From assembly GCA_963752505.1 (NCBI GenBank), contig CAVVYM010000002.1, positions 62,001 through 126,000 of the forward strand: a DNA stretch of 64,000 bases, read 5' to 3'. Source of the stretch: JACJWR01 sp963752505 (GTDB lineage: Bacteria > Actinomycetota > Actinomycetes > S36-B12 > UBA10799). Below the pieces are notes generated by a model. The model was not told where the DNA came from. It was given only the letters and a program-made list of their open reading frames with translations, and did no database searches. Shown in pieces: positions 16,794-25,808 of this stretch (positions within the stretch are counted from its first letter, which is position 1; every line of letters starts with the position of its first letter). Made by a program: the position numbers and the translations under genes.

Positions 16794-17674
16794 CCGAACT
16801 GCCCACTGCGCTTCCCAGCGTCGGAGTGGTGGTGCTCACCCAAGGTTCGCGCCCCGCCGAACTCGATCGCGCCGTGCAGTCGGTGCTGAGCCAACAGGCC
16901 GTGGACGTCGACCTGGTCGTGGTCGGCAACGGATGGCAACCAACCGGCTTACCCGCCGAAGTCAACACGGTGCACCTGCCCACCAACGTCGGTGTAGGTG
17001 GTCGCAACGCCGGTGTCGACCACGTGCGCGGCGACATCCTGTTCTTCCTCGACGACGACGCCTGGCTGCCCAAACCGACCTCGTTGGCAGCGCTCGCCGA
17101 ATTGTTCGCCCACCATCCGGCCATCGGCATGGTGCAGACCAGGCTCGCGGATCCGGCGTCCGACACCTCGCCGCGCTACTGGATCCCCAGGCTTCACAAA
17201 GGTGATCCTGAGCATTCGAGCACCGTGATGTACGTGCTGGAGGCGGCGCTGGCGATCCGCCGGGACATCTTCGTCGCCATCGGCGGCTTCGTGCCGGACT
17301 TCGGCTACGCGCACGAAGGAATCGACCTGACCTGGCGGGTGTGGGATGCGGGCTACCTGGTCTGGTACGCCGGCGATCTGGTCACCTGCCACCCGGCAAT
17401 CTTCCCGACCCGCCACGCGGAGTTTTGGCGGCTCAACGCCCGCAATCGGGTGTGGCTTGCCAAGCGCAACCTGCCCGCGCCGCTGATCCCGATCTATCTA
17501 GCCGTCTGGGCAGGCGTGGAGCACAGCAGGTTGCGACATGATCCCGAGGCGCGGAGGGCCTGGCTTGCGGGGTTCAGGGAGGGCTGGGAAACATCGGCCG
17601 TCAGCCCGCGACGACCCATGAAATGGCGCACGGTCGCCGAAATGGCCCGCCACGGCCGTCCGCCTGTCGTGTAG
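16790..17674 (+). CDS. Glycosyltransferase family 2
   Basis: 294 residues from GTG 16790, overlapping the preceding stop by four bases. The GT-A fold is clear: VGVVVLTQGSRPAELDRAVQ at the N-terminus, VGVGGRNAGVDHVRGDILFF, the metal-binding FLDDDAW (about 86-92), and HEGIDLTWRVWDAGYLVWY, where Glu-x-Asp is the likely catalytic region. No transmembrane part is evident, so it acts on the cytoplasmic face. Products of such genes in this locus are presumed to be cell-wall polysaccharide precursors. The donor sugar is not deducible, though the nucleotidyltransferase at 11533-12618 is a nearby source of activated sugar. Confidence 0.88.
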   Translation: MTELPTALPSVGVVVLTQGSRPAELDRAVQSVLSQQAVDVDLVVVGNGWQPTGLPAEVNTVHLPTNVGVGGRNAGVDHVRGDILFFLDDDAWLPKPTSLAALAELFAHHPAIGMVQTRLADPASDTSPRYWIPRLHKGDPEHSSTVMYVLEAALAIRRDIFVAIGGFVPDFGYAHEGIDLTWRVWDAGYLVWYAGDLVTCHPAIFPTRHAEFWRLNARNRVWLAKRNLPAPLIPIYLAVWAGVEHSRLRHDPEARRAWLAGFREGWETSAVSPRRPMKWRTVAEMARHGRPPVV

Positions 17675-17836
17675 CACCCGTCCACGCCACGGACAGCTCG
17701 GCGACCAACTCGGCAAATGGGCGACATAGCGGTTGGCTCCGCGTGGCACCAACTCCTGGCAATGGAGGCCCTCTAACCTCGGGCAGAAGACGGCTGCGCG
17801 TATTCGCCCAGCCCACGGTTCACCCACTTGAGGAGC

Positions 17837-19357
17837 ATGGCAGTGGCGGAAGCACCCGACTCGGATGGCGCCCCGGCTGGGGCTTCACACCGGTCAACCG
17901 GCGGGGGCCGCCAACTCCCACTCGTCACCCGGATCGGACGAAAGGCCACCAAGGCAGTCACTGGTCAGCCGCTCACCGTCCTCGCCGGCGCGGTGGCCGT
18001 CGGGGTCCTGGCCACCTCAGGCTTGTCGTACGCCGCTGTCTCGCACTTCACCGGCGCGGTCGAACATATCGACGTGTTCGGCCCACTGACTGACCGACCG
18101 GATCAGGACCAGGCAACCAACATCCTGCTCGTGGGATCCGACGATCGCGGCGGCCTCACCGAGGAGGAGCGCCTCGACCTCAAACTTGGCATTGAGGACT
18201 TCGGCCGACACACCGACACCATGATGATCGTGCACATCGCCGGCAACGGTGCCGTCGACGTCGTCAGCCTGCCGCGCGATTCGCTCGTGACGATTCCTGA
18301 CTTCACCCTGCCCGACGGCACCGAGATCGAGGAGCAGGAGGCGAAAATCAACTTCGCCTACGGCCTCGGCGGGCCCACGTTGCTCGCCCAGACCGTCGAG
18401 CAAGCCACCGGAGTTCGACTCGACCACTTTGTGGAGGTCGACTTCAGCGGATTCATGGACATCGTCGACGCCGTCGGCGGGGTGGACGTGTGCACCCCGG
18501 AGCCGATCCAAGACGAACTCTCCGGCCTCGACATCCCCGCCGGCGTGAGCACTCTGGACGGCCCCATGGCGCTGTCCTACGTGCGAGCGAGGTACTTCGA
18601 CCCCTCAGCGGACATCGGCCGCATGCAGCGCCAGCAGCAGTTCCTGGGCTCCATGTTCCGTAAGGCCACCAGCATGGGTGTGCTGCTGAATCCCCTCCGC
18701 CTCGGCGACACCGTCGACGCCATCCTCGCGAGCCTCACCGCCGACTCTGACCTCGACCCAGGCCAGGTCAAGAACTTGATGCGGCAACTCCAGGGCACGA
18801 CGCCGGATCAGGTTTCCTTCATCACCGTGCCGATTCTGGAGCAGAAGACCTACCTGCCCGACGGCGGCGAAGCGGTGCAGTGGAATCCACGCTCCTCCAC
18901 CGCCATATTCGGCGGGTTGACCACGCCCATCAGCGTGGTGGAGGCCATCAAGGAAGGCATGAGGTCGATTCCCACCGTAGACGTGCCGCCCGCTGAGTTG
19001 ACGGTGGAGGTGCTCAACGGATCAGGGGTGAGCGGGGCCGCAGCCAGCGCGGCGGCCAGTTTCACTGAGGCGGAGTTCTCCGTGGCAGGCGTCGGCAACG
19101 GCTCCCCCACCACACGCACCACCATCGTCTACGACCCGGAATACGCCGAGGGCCTCGCCACCCTGACGACCGCATTGCCCAGCGCACGGGTGGAAGAGAA
19201 GGCCGGCCACGGCGAAGTCATGTCGGTCACTGTGGGACCGGACTTCGCCGGTCTCGAACCGGTCTCCGTGACCAAGGAGTCGGGTGAGGTCACAGCGACG
19301 AGCAACGGGTCACCGCTGGCGCCAGCAACAAGTGCCGCCGATTCCTCCTGCGGCTGA
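17837..19357 (+). CDS. Second LytR-CpsA-Psr (LCP) family protein
   Basis: 506 residues from ATG 17837; GTG 17843 is better spaced from the AGGAG at 17831-17835 and may be the true start. It has a longer cytoplasmic tail than the first LCP protein (about 45 residues), one membrane segment (46-66), then the LCP domain: TNILLVGSDDRGGLTEEE, TDTMMIVHIAGNGAVDVVSL, PRDSLVTIP and ALSYVRARYFDPSADIGRMQ with the catalytic arginines. A LytR_C domain (ELTVEVLNGSGVSGAAASAA) is near 400-475. Predicted to ligate glycopolymers to peptidoglycan. Two LCP paralogues around a glycosyltransferase suggest a dedicated polymer or redundancy. Confidence 0.9.
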   Translation: MAVAEAPDSDGAPAGASHRSTGGGRQLPLVTRIGRKATKAVTGQPLTVLAGAVAVGVLATSGLSYAAVSHFTGAVEHIDVFGPLTDRPDQDQATNILLVGSDDRGGLTEEERLDLKLGIEDFGRHTDTMMIVHIAGNGAVDVVSLPRDSLVTIPDFTLPDGTEIEEQEAKINFAYGLGGPTLLAQTVEQATGVRLDHFVEVDFSGFMDIVDAVGGVDVCTPEPIQDELSGLDIPAGVSTLDGPMALSYVRARYFDPSADIGRMQRQQQFLGSMFRKATSMGVLLNPLRLGDTVDAILASLTADSDLDPGQVKNLMRQLQGTTPDQVSFITVPILEQKTYLPDGGEAVQWNPRSSTAIFGGLTTPISVVEAIKEGMRSIPTVDVPPAELTVEVLNGSGVSGAAASAAASFTEAEFSVAGVGNGSPTTRTTIVYDPEYAEGLATLTTALPSARVEEKAGHGEVMSVTVGPDFAGLEPVSVTKESGEVTATSNGSPLAPATSAADSSCG

Positions 19358-19376
19358 CAGCGGCCTTGACCGCCGG

Positions 19377-20525
19377 TCAGGAGAGCAGTTGACGGGCGAT
19401 GACCATCCGCTGAATTTGATTGGTGCCCTCGTAGATCTGCGTGATCTTGGCATCGCGCATGAAGCGCTCCGCCGGGTAGTCCTTGACGTAGCCGTACCCG
19501 CCGAGCACCTGGACGACGTCGACGGTCACTTTCATGGCGGTGTCGGAGGCGAAACACTTGGCCGACGATCCGAGGAGGGTGATGTTCGCGTCACCCCGGT
19601 CGCTCGCAGCTGCGGCGTGGTAGACGAGTTGACGGGCCGCCTCGATCTGCATCGCCATGTCCGCCAACATGAACTGGATCCCCTGGAAGTCCGCAATGGA
19701 CCGGCCGAACTGCTTGCGTTCCTGGGCGTACTCAAGTGCGACGTCGAGCGCCCCTTGGGCCATTCCCACGGCCTGGGCGCCAATGGTCACACGAGTGATG
19801 TCGAGAGTCTTCATGGCGATCTGCCATCCCTCACCGACGTCACCGATGATGCGATCAGCCGGCAGCCGCACGTTGTCGAAGTAGAGCTCGCGGGTTGGCG
19901 ATCCCTTGATGCCGAGCTTGTTCTCCTCCGCGCCGAGGCTGAATCCTTCATCGTCGGCGTGCACGACGAAGGCAGTGATGCCCTTGGGACCGCTGCCGGG
20001 TTCGACCGTTGCAAGCACCGTGTAGTACTTGGAGATGCCGGCGCCGGTGATCCACCGCTTGTTGCCGTTGAGAATCCAACCGTCGCCGTCGCGGGTGACT
20101 TTGGTCCGCATGCTGGCGGCATCGGACCCGGCTTCGGGCTCGGACAGCCCGTAACTGAACATCGCCTCACCGGAGGCGACCTCTGGCAGGTAACGCGCCT
20201 TGACCTCGTGCGAGGCCCCGACCAGTAGCGGCGTGGTGCCCAGCTTGTTCACCGCGGGGATTAGCGAGCTGGAGCCGCAGACCCGGGCGACCTCTTCCAC
20301 GACCAGGGCCGATGCGAGGTTGTCGCCGCCCATCCCGTCGTATTCCTCCGGAATGTGGATTGCGTGGAAGCCGCTCGCCACGAGAGCGTCGTAGACATCC
20401 CAGGGAAACTCACCCTTGGCGTCGATCTCGGCCGCCCGTGGGGCGATCTTGTCGCGGGCGAGACCCCGCACCGCCTGCTGCAGTTCGACGTACTCCTCGG
20501 GCAGGGCGTAGATTCCAGCGTCCAC
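19377..20525 (-). CDS. fadE25: Acyl-CoA dehydrogenase (FadE25-like)
   Basis: 382 residues from GTG 20525, chosen because GGAG lies 8 bases upstream and the length equals the family norm; ATG 20546 and ATG 20585 are longer options. Signature segments: FSYGLSEPEAGSDAASM, NGNKRWITGAG, and the catalytic-base motif ITQIYEGTNQIQRMVIAR near the C-terminus with the expected Glu. It oxidises acyl-CoA to enoyl-CoA using FAD and passes electrons to ETF. Its place upstream of purE/purK matches M. tuberculosis fadE25 (Rv3274c); chain-length specificity is unproven, with short branched acyl-CoA as a likely substrate. Confidence 0.87.
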   Translation of the reverse strand: MDAGIYALPEEYVELQQAVRGLARDKIAPRAAEIDAKGEFPWDVYDALVASGFHAIHIPEEYDGMGGDNLASALVVEEVARVCGSSSLIPAVNKLGTTPLLVGASHEVKARYLPEVASGEAMFSYGLSEPEAGSDAASMRTKVTRDGDGWILNGNKRWITGAGISKYYTVLATVEPGSGPKGITAFVVHADDEGFSLGAEENKLGIKGSPTRELYFDNVRLPADRIIGDVGEGWQIAMKTLDITRVTIGAQAVGMAQGALDVALEYAQERKQFGRSIADFQGIQFMLADMAMQIEAARQLVYHAAAASDRGDANITLLGSSAKCFASDTAMKVTVDVVQVLGGYGYVKDYPAERFMRDAKITQIYEGTNQIQRMVIARQLLS

Positions 20526-20758
20526 TTGGGCTTCTCCTTCATGCATCGGGCGGGCATCGGGTGCCACCTTCCGGCCGTGTCCCATGCTACGGACGACCGA
20601 TCAATCGGGCATCGGCAGGACGCGACTTCACCGCGGCCCACGCGCACCGCCTCCGGCCCGGGGTCGTCGCTGGCTTCGGAGCGCTGCTACGCCACTGCGC
20701 TGGGCACCCGAAGGCATGGGGCGGAATATGATCGCACCCCCGCGACGTTGGCAGAGGT

Positions 20759-21325
20759 GTGACTGAAGAGCAGAACTACACCGTCGTCGAGGCCCGCGAC
20801 CGCATCGAACGTCGCCACTACCCACCCTGTGTGGTGGCCGATGTGACCATCCAGGGTCCCGCCGACAAGGCAGGCAACATGGCCTTCCGCCCACTCGTCA
20901 AGTACATCTCTGGAGCCAATCGCGGCAGCCGCAAACTGGCCATGACAGCACCAGTGCTCCAACAGCCGGAGGGAGAGAAGTTGGCGATGACCGCCCCGGT
21001 GCTACAAGAATCCGTCGGGCAGGATTCTTGGGTGGTGTCCTTCGTGCTGCCCGGCGCCGGCACCCTGGCCGACTACCCCGAACCAACGGACCCTCGCGTC
21101 CGTCTTCGTGAGCTTCCCGGCCACGACGCTGCTGCGATCCGCTACTCCGGCCGCTGGACGGTGGGCAACGTCGAGAAGCACACCTCAGCGCTGCTGTCGG
21201 CGGTGGCAGATGCGGGGTGGGTCACCGCCGGAGCGCCGCGGTGGGCGCGCTACGACCCGCCCTGGAAGCCCGCTTTCGCCCGACGCAACGAGGTGATCGT
21301 TCCCCTCGCCAGCACGCCCGACTGA
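20759..21325 (+). CDS. SOUL/HEBP heme-binding family protein
   Basis: 188 residues from GTG 20759. Family markers: YTVVEARDRIERRHYPPCVV at the N-terminus, repeated 'LAMTAPVLQ' strands (KLAMTAPVLQQPEGEKLAMT), and the C-terminal RRNEVIVPL. SOUL proteins bind heme or tetrapyrroles weakly and may buffer or transport them; no signal peptide is visible, so it is cytoplasmic. It is a single gene, divergent from the acyl-CoA dehydrogenase with 233 bases between, and convergent with purE (10 bases). The 233-base gap contains nothing I can identify beyond presumed promoters. Confidence 0.87.
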   Translation: MTEEQNYTVVEARDRIERRHYPPCVVADVTIQGPADKAGNMAFRPLVKYISGANRGSRKLAMTAPVLQQPEGEKLAMTAPVLQESVGQDSWVVSFVLPGAGTLADYPEPTDPRVRLRELPGHDAAAIRYSGRWTVGNVEKHTSALLSAVADAGWVTAGAPRWARYDPPWKPAFARRNEVIVPLASTPD

Positions 21326-21335
21326 CCCCGCTACT

Positions 21336-21863
21336 TCAGGATTCGATCACCTTGCGGATCCGGTCGCCCTTCGCCCGGGCGGTGGCCTCCAACTCTGCCT
21401 GGAACGTTGACATTGCGACCCGCAGGGACGCGTCGGCCACCCCGAGCACGCGCACCGCCAACAAGCCGGCGTTGCGGGCGTTGTCGACCGCCACCGTGGC
21501 CACCGGAACCCCCGCGGGCATCTGCACGATCGACAGCAGCGAGTCGAGTCCGTCGAGCCGCTTGAGCGATACGGGCACACCGATTACCGGCAAGGCGGTC
21601 ACGCTGGCGAGCATCCCGGGCAGATGGGCAGCGCCGCCCGCGCCGGCGATGATCACCCGCAGCCCGCGCGCCTCGGCGTCCGCGCCGAACTCGAGCATCG
21701 CGGCTGGCATCCGGTGGGCCGAGACCACATCGACTTCGTGGGCGACCCCGAACTCAGATAGCGCCTCGGAGGCCGCGGACATCACCGGCCAGTCCGAATC
21801 GGAGCCCATCACCACACCGACCAGCGGCGCGGACGATGCAGGCGGAGGCGGGTGATCAGCCAT
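21336..21863 (-). CDS. purE: N5-carboxyaminoimidazole ribonucleotide mutase
   Basis: 175 residues from ATG 21863. The class I PurE motif GVVMGSDSDWPVMSAA is at the N-terminus, and VDVVSAHRMPA and IIAGAGGAAHLPGMLA form the remainder of the active site (the conserved His in SAHR). It converts N5-CAIR to CAIR in purine synthesis. The start lies inside purK: eight bases are shared (ATGGCTGA), so the two are translated together and form a functional pair for CO2 incorporation. Adjacent synteny with purK and fadE is conserved in actinobacteria. Confidence 0.95.
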   Translation of the reverse strand: MADHPPPPASSAPLVGVVMGSDSDWPVMSAASEALSEFGVAHEVDVVSAHRMPAAMLEFGADAEARGLRVIIAGAGGAAHLPGMLASVTALPVIGVPVSLKRLDGLDSLLSIVQMPAGVPVATVAVDNARNAGLLAVRVLGVADASLRVAMSTFQAELEATARAKGDRIRKVIES

Positions 21864-23004
21864 CGATGGATCCTTCGAAGAAGTCGGCCGCGTGGCGGGC
21901 GCGGTCGAGGAGCACCTCTGGGTCCACGCCAAGGGCCGTTACGTGTCCAACCTTGCGGCCTGGCCGTACTGCCTTGCCGTAGATATGAATCTTCAACCCC
22001 GGGTCGCGGGCCATGACGTGGGGATACGCGGCGTGCAAGTCCTCCTCGGTGCCACCCAGCACGTTCACCATCACCGCATAGGGCAGGCGCGGTGATGGGG
22101 AACCCAGGGGCAGGTCGAGGATGGCGCGCAGATGGTTCTCGAACTGCGACGTGTCCGCGCCCTCGATGGTCCAGTGCCCCGTGTTGTGCGGGCGCATCGC
22201 CAGTTCGTTCACGAGCACGTCAGTGCCGGTGTCGAACAATTCGACGGCGAGCATGCCCTCCACCCCCAGCACGGCGGCGACGTCCAGCGCCACGCGTTGG
22301 GCATGCGCCGACCTGGATTCATCGAAGGCGGGTGCCGGGGCAATCACCTCTTTGCAGATGCCGTTCGTCTGCAACGACTGAACGACCGGATACGCTACCG
22401 CCTGACCGTGCGGGGATCGCGCCACCTGGGCGGAAAGTTCCCGCACGAACGGCACCTTCTCCTCCACCAGCCAGCGAGCACCGGGTTTGAGCAGGGTGGA
22501 CGACATGACGTCCTGCGCGGCCGCACGCGAGTCGACGACCCATACCCCCTTGCCGTCGTAGCCGCCGCGCGAGACCTTCAGCACCACTGGCCATTCGCCT
22601 GCCTCCGCGAACATGGCCACGTCGTCGGCGTCGGCAACCTCCGCCCAGCGCGGACAGCCGATGCCGGCCTTGCTCAATGCCTCGCGCATGATGATCTTGT
22701 CCTGCGCATGCACCAGCGCGCCCGGGCCGGGGCGCACCGGAATGCCCGCCTCCTGCAACGCAAGCAGGTGCTCCGGCGGGACGTGTTCGTGGTCGAAAGT
22801 CACCACGTCGCAGCCCTCGGCGAACCTGATCAGATCCACGAGGTCGTCGTGGTCGCCATAGACGGCGTCGGGGATCACGGCGGCCGCGCAGTCATCTGGT
22901 GACGCCGCGAGCACGCGCAGGTGCACGTCGAGATTCTCCGCCGCTGGCGCGGTCATGCGCGCCAACTGCCCACCGCCCACGATTCCCAGGATCGGCCGAG
23001 TCAT
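21856..23004 (-). CDS. purK: N5-carboxyaminoimidazole ribonucleotide synthase
   Basis: 382 residues from ATG 23004. The ATP-grasp enzyme begins PILGIVGGGQLARMTAPAAE; VVTFDHEHVPPEHL and WPVVLKVSRGGYDGKGVWVV (ATP-grasp glycine loop) follow, with ELAMRPHNTGHWTIEGADTS carrying the metal-binding Glu/Asn. It uses ATP and bicarbonate to carboxylate AIR. ATG overlaps the stop of the aldose epimerase gene by four bases (ATGA) and its 3' end overlaps purE by eight. The order fadE - epimerase - purK - purE indicates one transcript starting near 25123. Confidence 0.95.
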   Translation of the reverse strand: MTRPILGIVGGGQLARMTAPAAENLDVHLRVLAASPDDCAAAVIPDAVYGDHDDLVDLIRFAEGCDVVTFDHEHVPPEHLLALQEAGIPVRPGPGALVHAQDKIIMREALSKAGIGCPRWAEVADADDVAMFAEAGEWPVVLKVSRGGYDGKGVWVVDSRAAAQDVMSSTLLKPGARWLVEEKVPFVRELSAQVARSPHGQAVAYPVVQSLQTNGICKEVIAPAPAFDESRSAHAQRVALDVAAVLGVEGMLAVELFDTGTDVLVNELAMRPHNTGHWTIEGADTSQFENHLRAILDLPLGSPSPRLPYAVMVNVLGGTEEDLHAAYPHVMARDPGLKIHIYGKAVRPGRKVGHVTALGVDPEVLLDRARHAADFFEGSIDG

Positions 23005-23972
23005 GACGACGCCTCCGTCACCCGAATCACGTAGCTGGCGGCATAAGAATCGCCCGGTGCCACGGCACGGCGCTCGAAGGCGCCAGCGAAGGGATCGGTG
23101 GGGGCGGTCATCGGTTCGATGGCCACGACGTCGTCGGCCTCCGGGGCAAACGCAACCGCGTAGGGATAGCCGCTGCGGTACTCCATGTCGATGCTGTGCC
23201 CGTTTCCGGCGAGCGTCGCCACGGTCCCCGGTTGCACCCCGACGAAAAGGTCGTCCACGACTCGACCCGCCAGCGGCCCATCGGTCCACGACCATGAGTT
23301 GACCTCGCCGGTCGGCAGGTTGTCTTCGTTCAGCTCCGCCTTCTGGGTGAAGGGCAGACTCAGCAACCACTCATCGCGACCGGCGTCGGGGATCACGAAG
23401 TAGGGGTGCCACCCGAAAGCGATCGGGACGGCCACCTCGGCGGTGGGAACGATCTGCGTCGTCACTTCGATCTCGGCGCCCTGCAGCCGCACGCTCACGG
23501 TCAAGTCGTGGGGGAAGGGGAAAGCCTGGAACTCCATGCGATGGGCGTCGAAGGCCAGTACGGCCGTGAGCGTCGCCGCCTCGTCGTCGGCCCCGAATTC
23601 GGTGACGCGCCAGCCGCGGGATCCGGCCAGTAGCCCGTGGATCGGATATCCGTTGCCGTCCCGGTGCATGCCCGGTGTGCCGGCGACGTCGACAGTCACC
23701 CCGGCCGCGGTGTAGACATCTGAACCCAGCCGATTGGCCCAGGGCGCCAACAGCGGGATCCCGAAAGTCTTGCCCCGATCAACGTAGGCCTCGATACCCT
23801 GCCGGGCGCCGAGGAACTCCTTGCCCCGCGAACGCATCGAACACCCAACCATGCCGGCTTCGGGCACGAAGGACACGCTGAGGTCGGCGACGGTCGACAC
23901 CAGCGTGTAGGCGTCGTACTCCCCCGACTCAGCCACCGGGCCCCGGCGCGTTTCGTATGGCTGTGAACTCAT
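23001..23972 (-). CDS. Aldose 1-epimerase family protein
   Basis: 323 residues with the galactose-mutarotase beta-sandwich. Probable catalytic residues: His in GYPIHGLLAG, His in FGWHPYF and the Glu in VVAIEPMTAPTDPF. Members interconvert alpha and beta anomers of hexoses or act on sugar-phosphates (YeaD-type). The substrate is unknown. The gene is embedded in a transcript with an acyl-CoA dehydrogenase (4-base overlap upstream) and purK (4-base overlap downstream), which is translational coupling rather than evidence of a shared pathway. Confidence 0.85.
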   Translation of the reverse strand: MSSQPYETRRGPVAESGEYDAYTLVSTVADLSVSFVPEAGMVGCSMRSRGKEFLGARQGIEAYVDRGKTFGIPLLAPWANRLGSDVYTAAGVTVDVAGTPGMHRDGNGYPIHGLLAGSRGWRVTEFGADDEAATLTAVLAFDAHRMEFQAFPFPHDLTVSVRLQGAEIEVTTQIVPTAEVAVPIAFGWHPYFVIPDAGRDEWLLSLPFTQKAELNEDNLPTGEVNSWSWTDGPLAGRVVDDLFVGVQPGTVATLAGNGHSIDMEYRSGYPYAVAFAPEADDVVAIEPMTAPTDPFAGAFERRAVAPGDSYAASYVIRVTEASS

Positions 23973-25123
23973 GCGGGTAGCCCCAATCCGCGAGCGATGA
24001 GCATCTGTTGCACCTGCGTCGTCCCCTCACCTATCTCAAGAATCTTCGCGTCCCGATAGAAGCGTCCCACCGGGTACTCCAAGGTGAATCCGTAACCACC
24101 GTAGACCTGGGTGGCGGCCCGCGCGTTGTCCATGGCGGCTTCGCTCGTCACGAGTTTGGCGATGGCCGCCTGATGCTTGAAGGGCTCACCACGCTGCATT
24201 CGGCCAGCTGCCTCCCGCCACACCACGCGAGCGGTGTGGGCGCGGGCCTCCATGTCGGCAATCATGAACGCCAGGCCTTGGTGTGCACCGATCGGCCGGC
24301 CAAACGCCTCCCGGGTGTTGGCGTACGACACGGATTCGTCGACGCAGCCCTGCGCGAGACCTGCGGCGAGCGCGGCGATGGCGACGCGACCCTCGTCAAG
24401 GATTCGCAGGAACTGCGCGTAGCCGCGGCCGCGCTCGCCCACCAGGTTGGACTCCGGCACACGGACGTCGTCGAAGGCCAACTCGTGGGTGTCCGAAGCG
24501 TCCCACCCGACCTTCTTGTACGGCGGCGCCACGGTGAACCCCGGGGTCCCGGCCGGCACCAAGATGCTGGAGATCTCCTTGCGCCCGTCGTCCGTCGTGC
24601 CCGTCACGGCCGTCACCGTCACCAGTCCGGTGATCTCGGTGCCGGAGTTGGTGATGAAAGCCTTTGATCCGTTGATGACCCACTCGCCGTCGACCAGGGC
24701 CGCCGTGGTGCTAGTGCCGCCAGCGTCCGAACCGGCCCCCGGTTCTGTCAGACCAAACGCTCCGAGCATCGCCCCGGAGGTCAACTGTGGGAGCCATTCG
24801 CGCTTGAGGTCCTCTGATCCGAATCGGTAGATGGGCATGGCACCCAGCGAAACGCCGGCCTCCAGCGTGATGGCGATCGAGGAGTCCACCTTGGCCAGTT
24901 CCTCGATGGCCACGCACAGCGCCACGTAGTCACCGCCCATGCCGCCATACTCCTCGGGGAACGGCAACCCGAACAGCCCCATCTCAGCCATGGTCTCGAC
25001 CAGCGGGAGCGGGAACTCACCTCGCATGTAGTAGTCACCGATCACCGGTGCCACCTCGTCTTGGGCAAAGGCTTCCACCGTTTTTCGTAGGGACTCGAGG
25101 TCATCCGAGAGCCGGAGATCCAT
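23969..25123 (-). CDS. Acyl-CoA dehydrogenase
   Basis: 384 residues from ATG 25123, with a good RBS (AAAGGATCAGGA). Motifs: FGLTEPGAGSDAGGTST, INGSKAFITNSGTEI, and at the C-terminus KILEIGEGTTQVQQMLIAR, with the catalytic Glu in the E-G-T motif. It is similar to the short-chain/branched acyl-CoA dehydrogenases of actinobacteria. It overlaps the epimerase gene by four bases and is the promoter-proximal gene of the purK-purE transcript. With the two other dehydrogenases in this window it indicates active acyl-CoA catabolism feeding ETF. Confidence 0.9.
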   Translation of the reverse strand: MDLRLSDDLESLRKTVEAFAQDEVAPVIGDYYMRGEFPLPLVETMAEMGLFGLPFPEEYGGMGGDYVALCVAIEELAKVDSSIAITLEAGVSLGAMPIYRFGSEDLKREWLPQLTSGAMLGAFGLTEPGAGSDAGGTSTTAALVDGEWVINGSKAFITNSGTEITGLVTVTAVTGTTDDGRKEISSILVPAGTPGFTVAPPYKKVGWDASDTHELAFDDVRVPESNLVGERGRGYAQFLRILDEGRVAIAALAAGLAQGCVDESVSYANTREAFGRPIGAHQGLAFMIADMEARAHTARVVWREAAGRMQRGEPFKHQAAIAKLVTSEAAMDNARAATQVYGGYGFTLEYPVGRFYRDAKILEIGEGTTQVQQMLIARGLGLPA

Positions 25124-25271
25124 TCCTGATCCTTTCCAACGCTGTCAGCGAGGTTGCGGGGACCCGCATCCCGGGGCACCGGGCCGCGAGAAGTCGCAAG
25201 AAAACACGTCGTGATCGGACTCACGCGTTTGAGCCTGTTTAGAAGTGTTCCCTCGCAGGTACTCTAGACGT

Positions 25272-25808
25272 GTGTCAGCCACCCCGGAAACCGCATCGTC
25301 GCCCGACGCGACGCCGACGCACGGCGGATTCGTCGCCAACGTCTACGCCAAGGTGCGAGGCCTCGTCCACGAGGCCGCCAAGTTCGGCATCGTTGGCCTG
25401 AGTGCGCTCGTGGTCGACATCGGCCTGTTCAACGTTCTGCTGTACTTCGGCCCGCTTGAGGGCAAACCGCTGACGGCGAAAGCCGTCTCGGTCGCCGCCG
25501 CCACCACCGTGGCGTACTTCGGCAACCGGTTCTGGACCTTCAAGCACCGCGGTCGGTCGTCCTTCACCAGGGAGTATCTGCTCTTCTTTGGTCTCAACGG
25601 CGTGGCCATGCTCATCGCCATGGGTGTGCTGTGGATCAGCCACTACGGTCTGGGCTTCACCAGCCCCCTGGCCGACAACATCGCGGCGAACGTCATCGGC
25701 CTCGGCCTCGGAACTCTCTTCCGCTTCTGGTCCTACCGCAAGTTCGTCTTCCCGGAGATCGACGATGACGAAGAGAAGCAGCGCTTGATGGAGACCGCGA
25801 ACATTTAG
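25272..25808 (+). CDS. GtrA family membrane protein
   Basis: 178 residues from GTG 25272; a GTG at 25245 is also in frame and neither has a strong RBS. After a hydrophilic N-terminus, four hydrophobic helices carry the GtrA pattern (KFGIVGLSALVVDIGLFNVL, VAYFGNRFWTFKHRG, and FRFWSYRKFVFPE near the end). GtrA proteins are thought to move or help flip lipid-linked sugars across the membrane for wall glycan synthesis. It equals the position of Rv3277 in M. tuberculosis, supporting orthology by synteny. Its stop overlaps that of the convergent histidine kinase (25805-25808). Confidence 0.87.
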   Translation: MSATPETASSPDATPTHGGFVANVYAKVRGLVHEAAKFGIVGLSALVVDIGLFNVLLYFGPLEGKPLTAKAVSVAAATTVAYFGNRFWTFKHRGRSSFTREYLLFFGLNGVAMLIAMGVLWISHYGLGFTSPLADNIAANVIGLGLGTLFRFWSYRKFVFPEIDDDEEKQRLMETANI

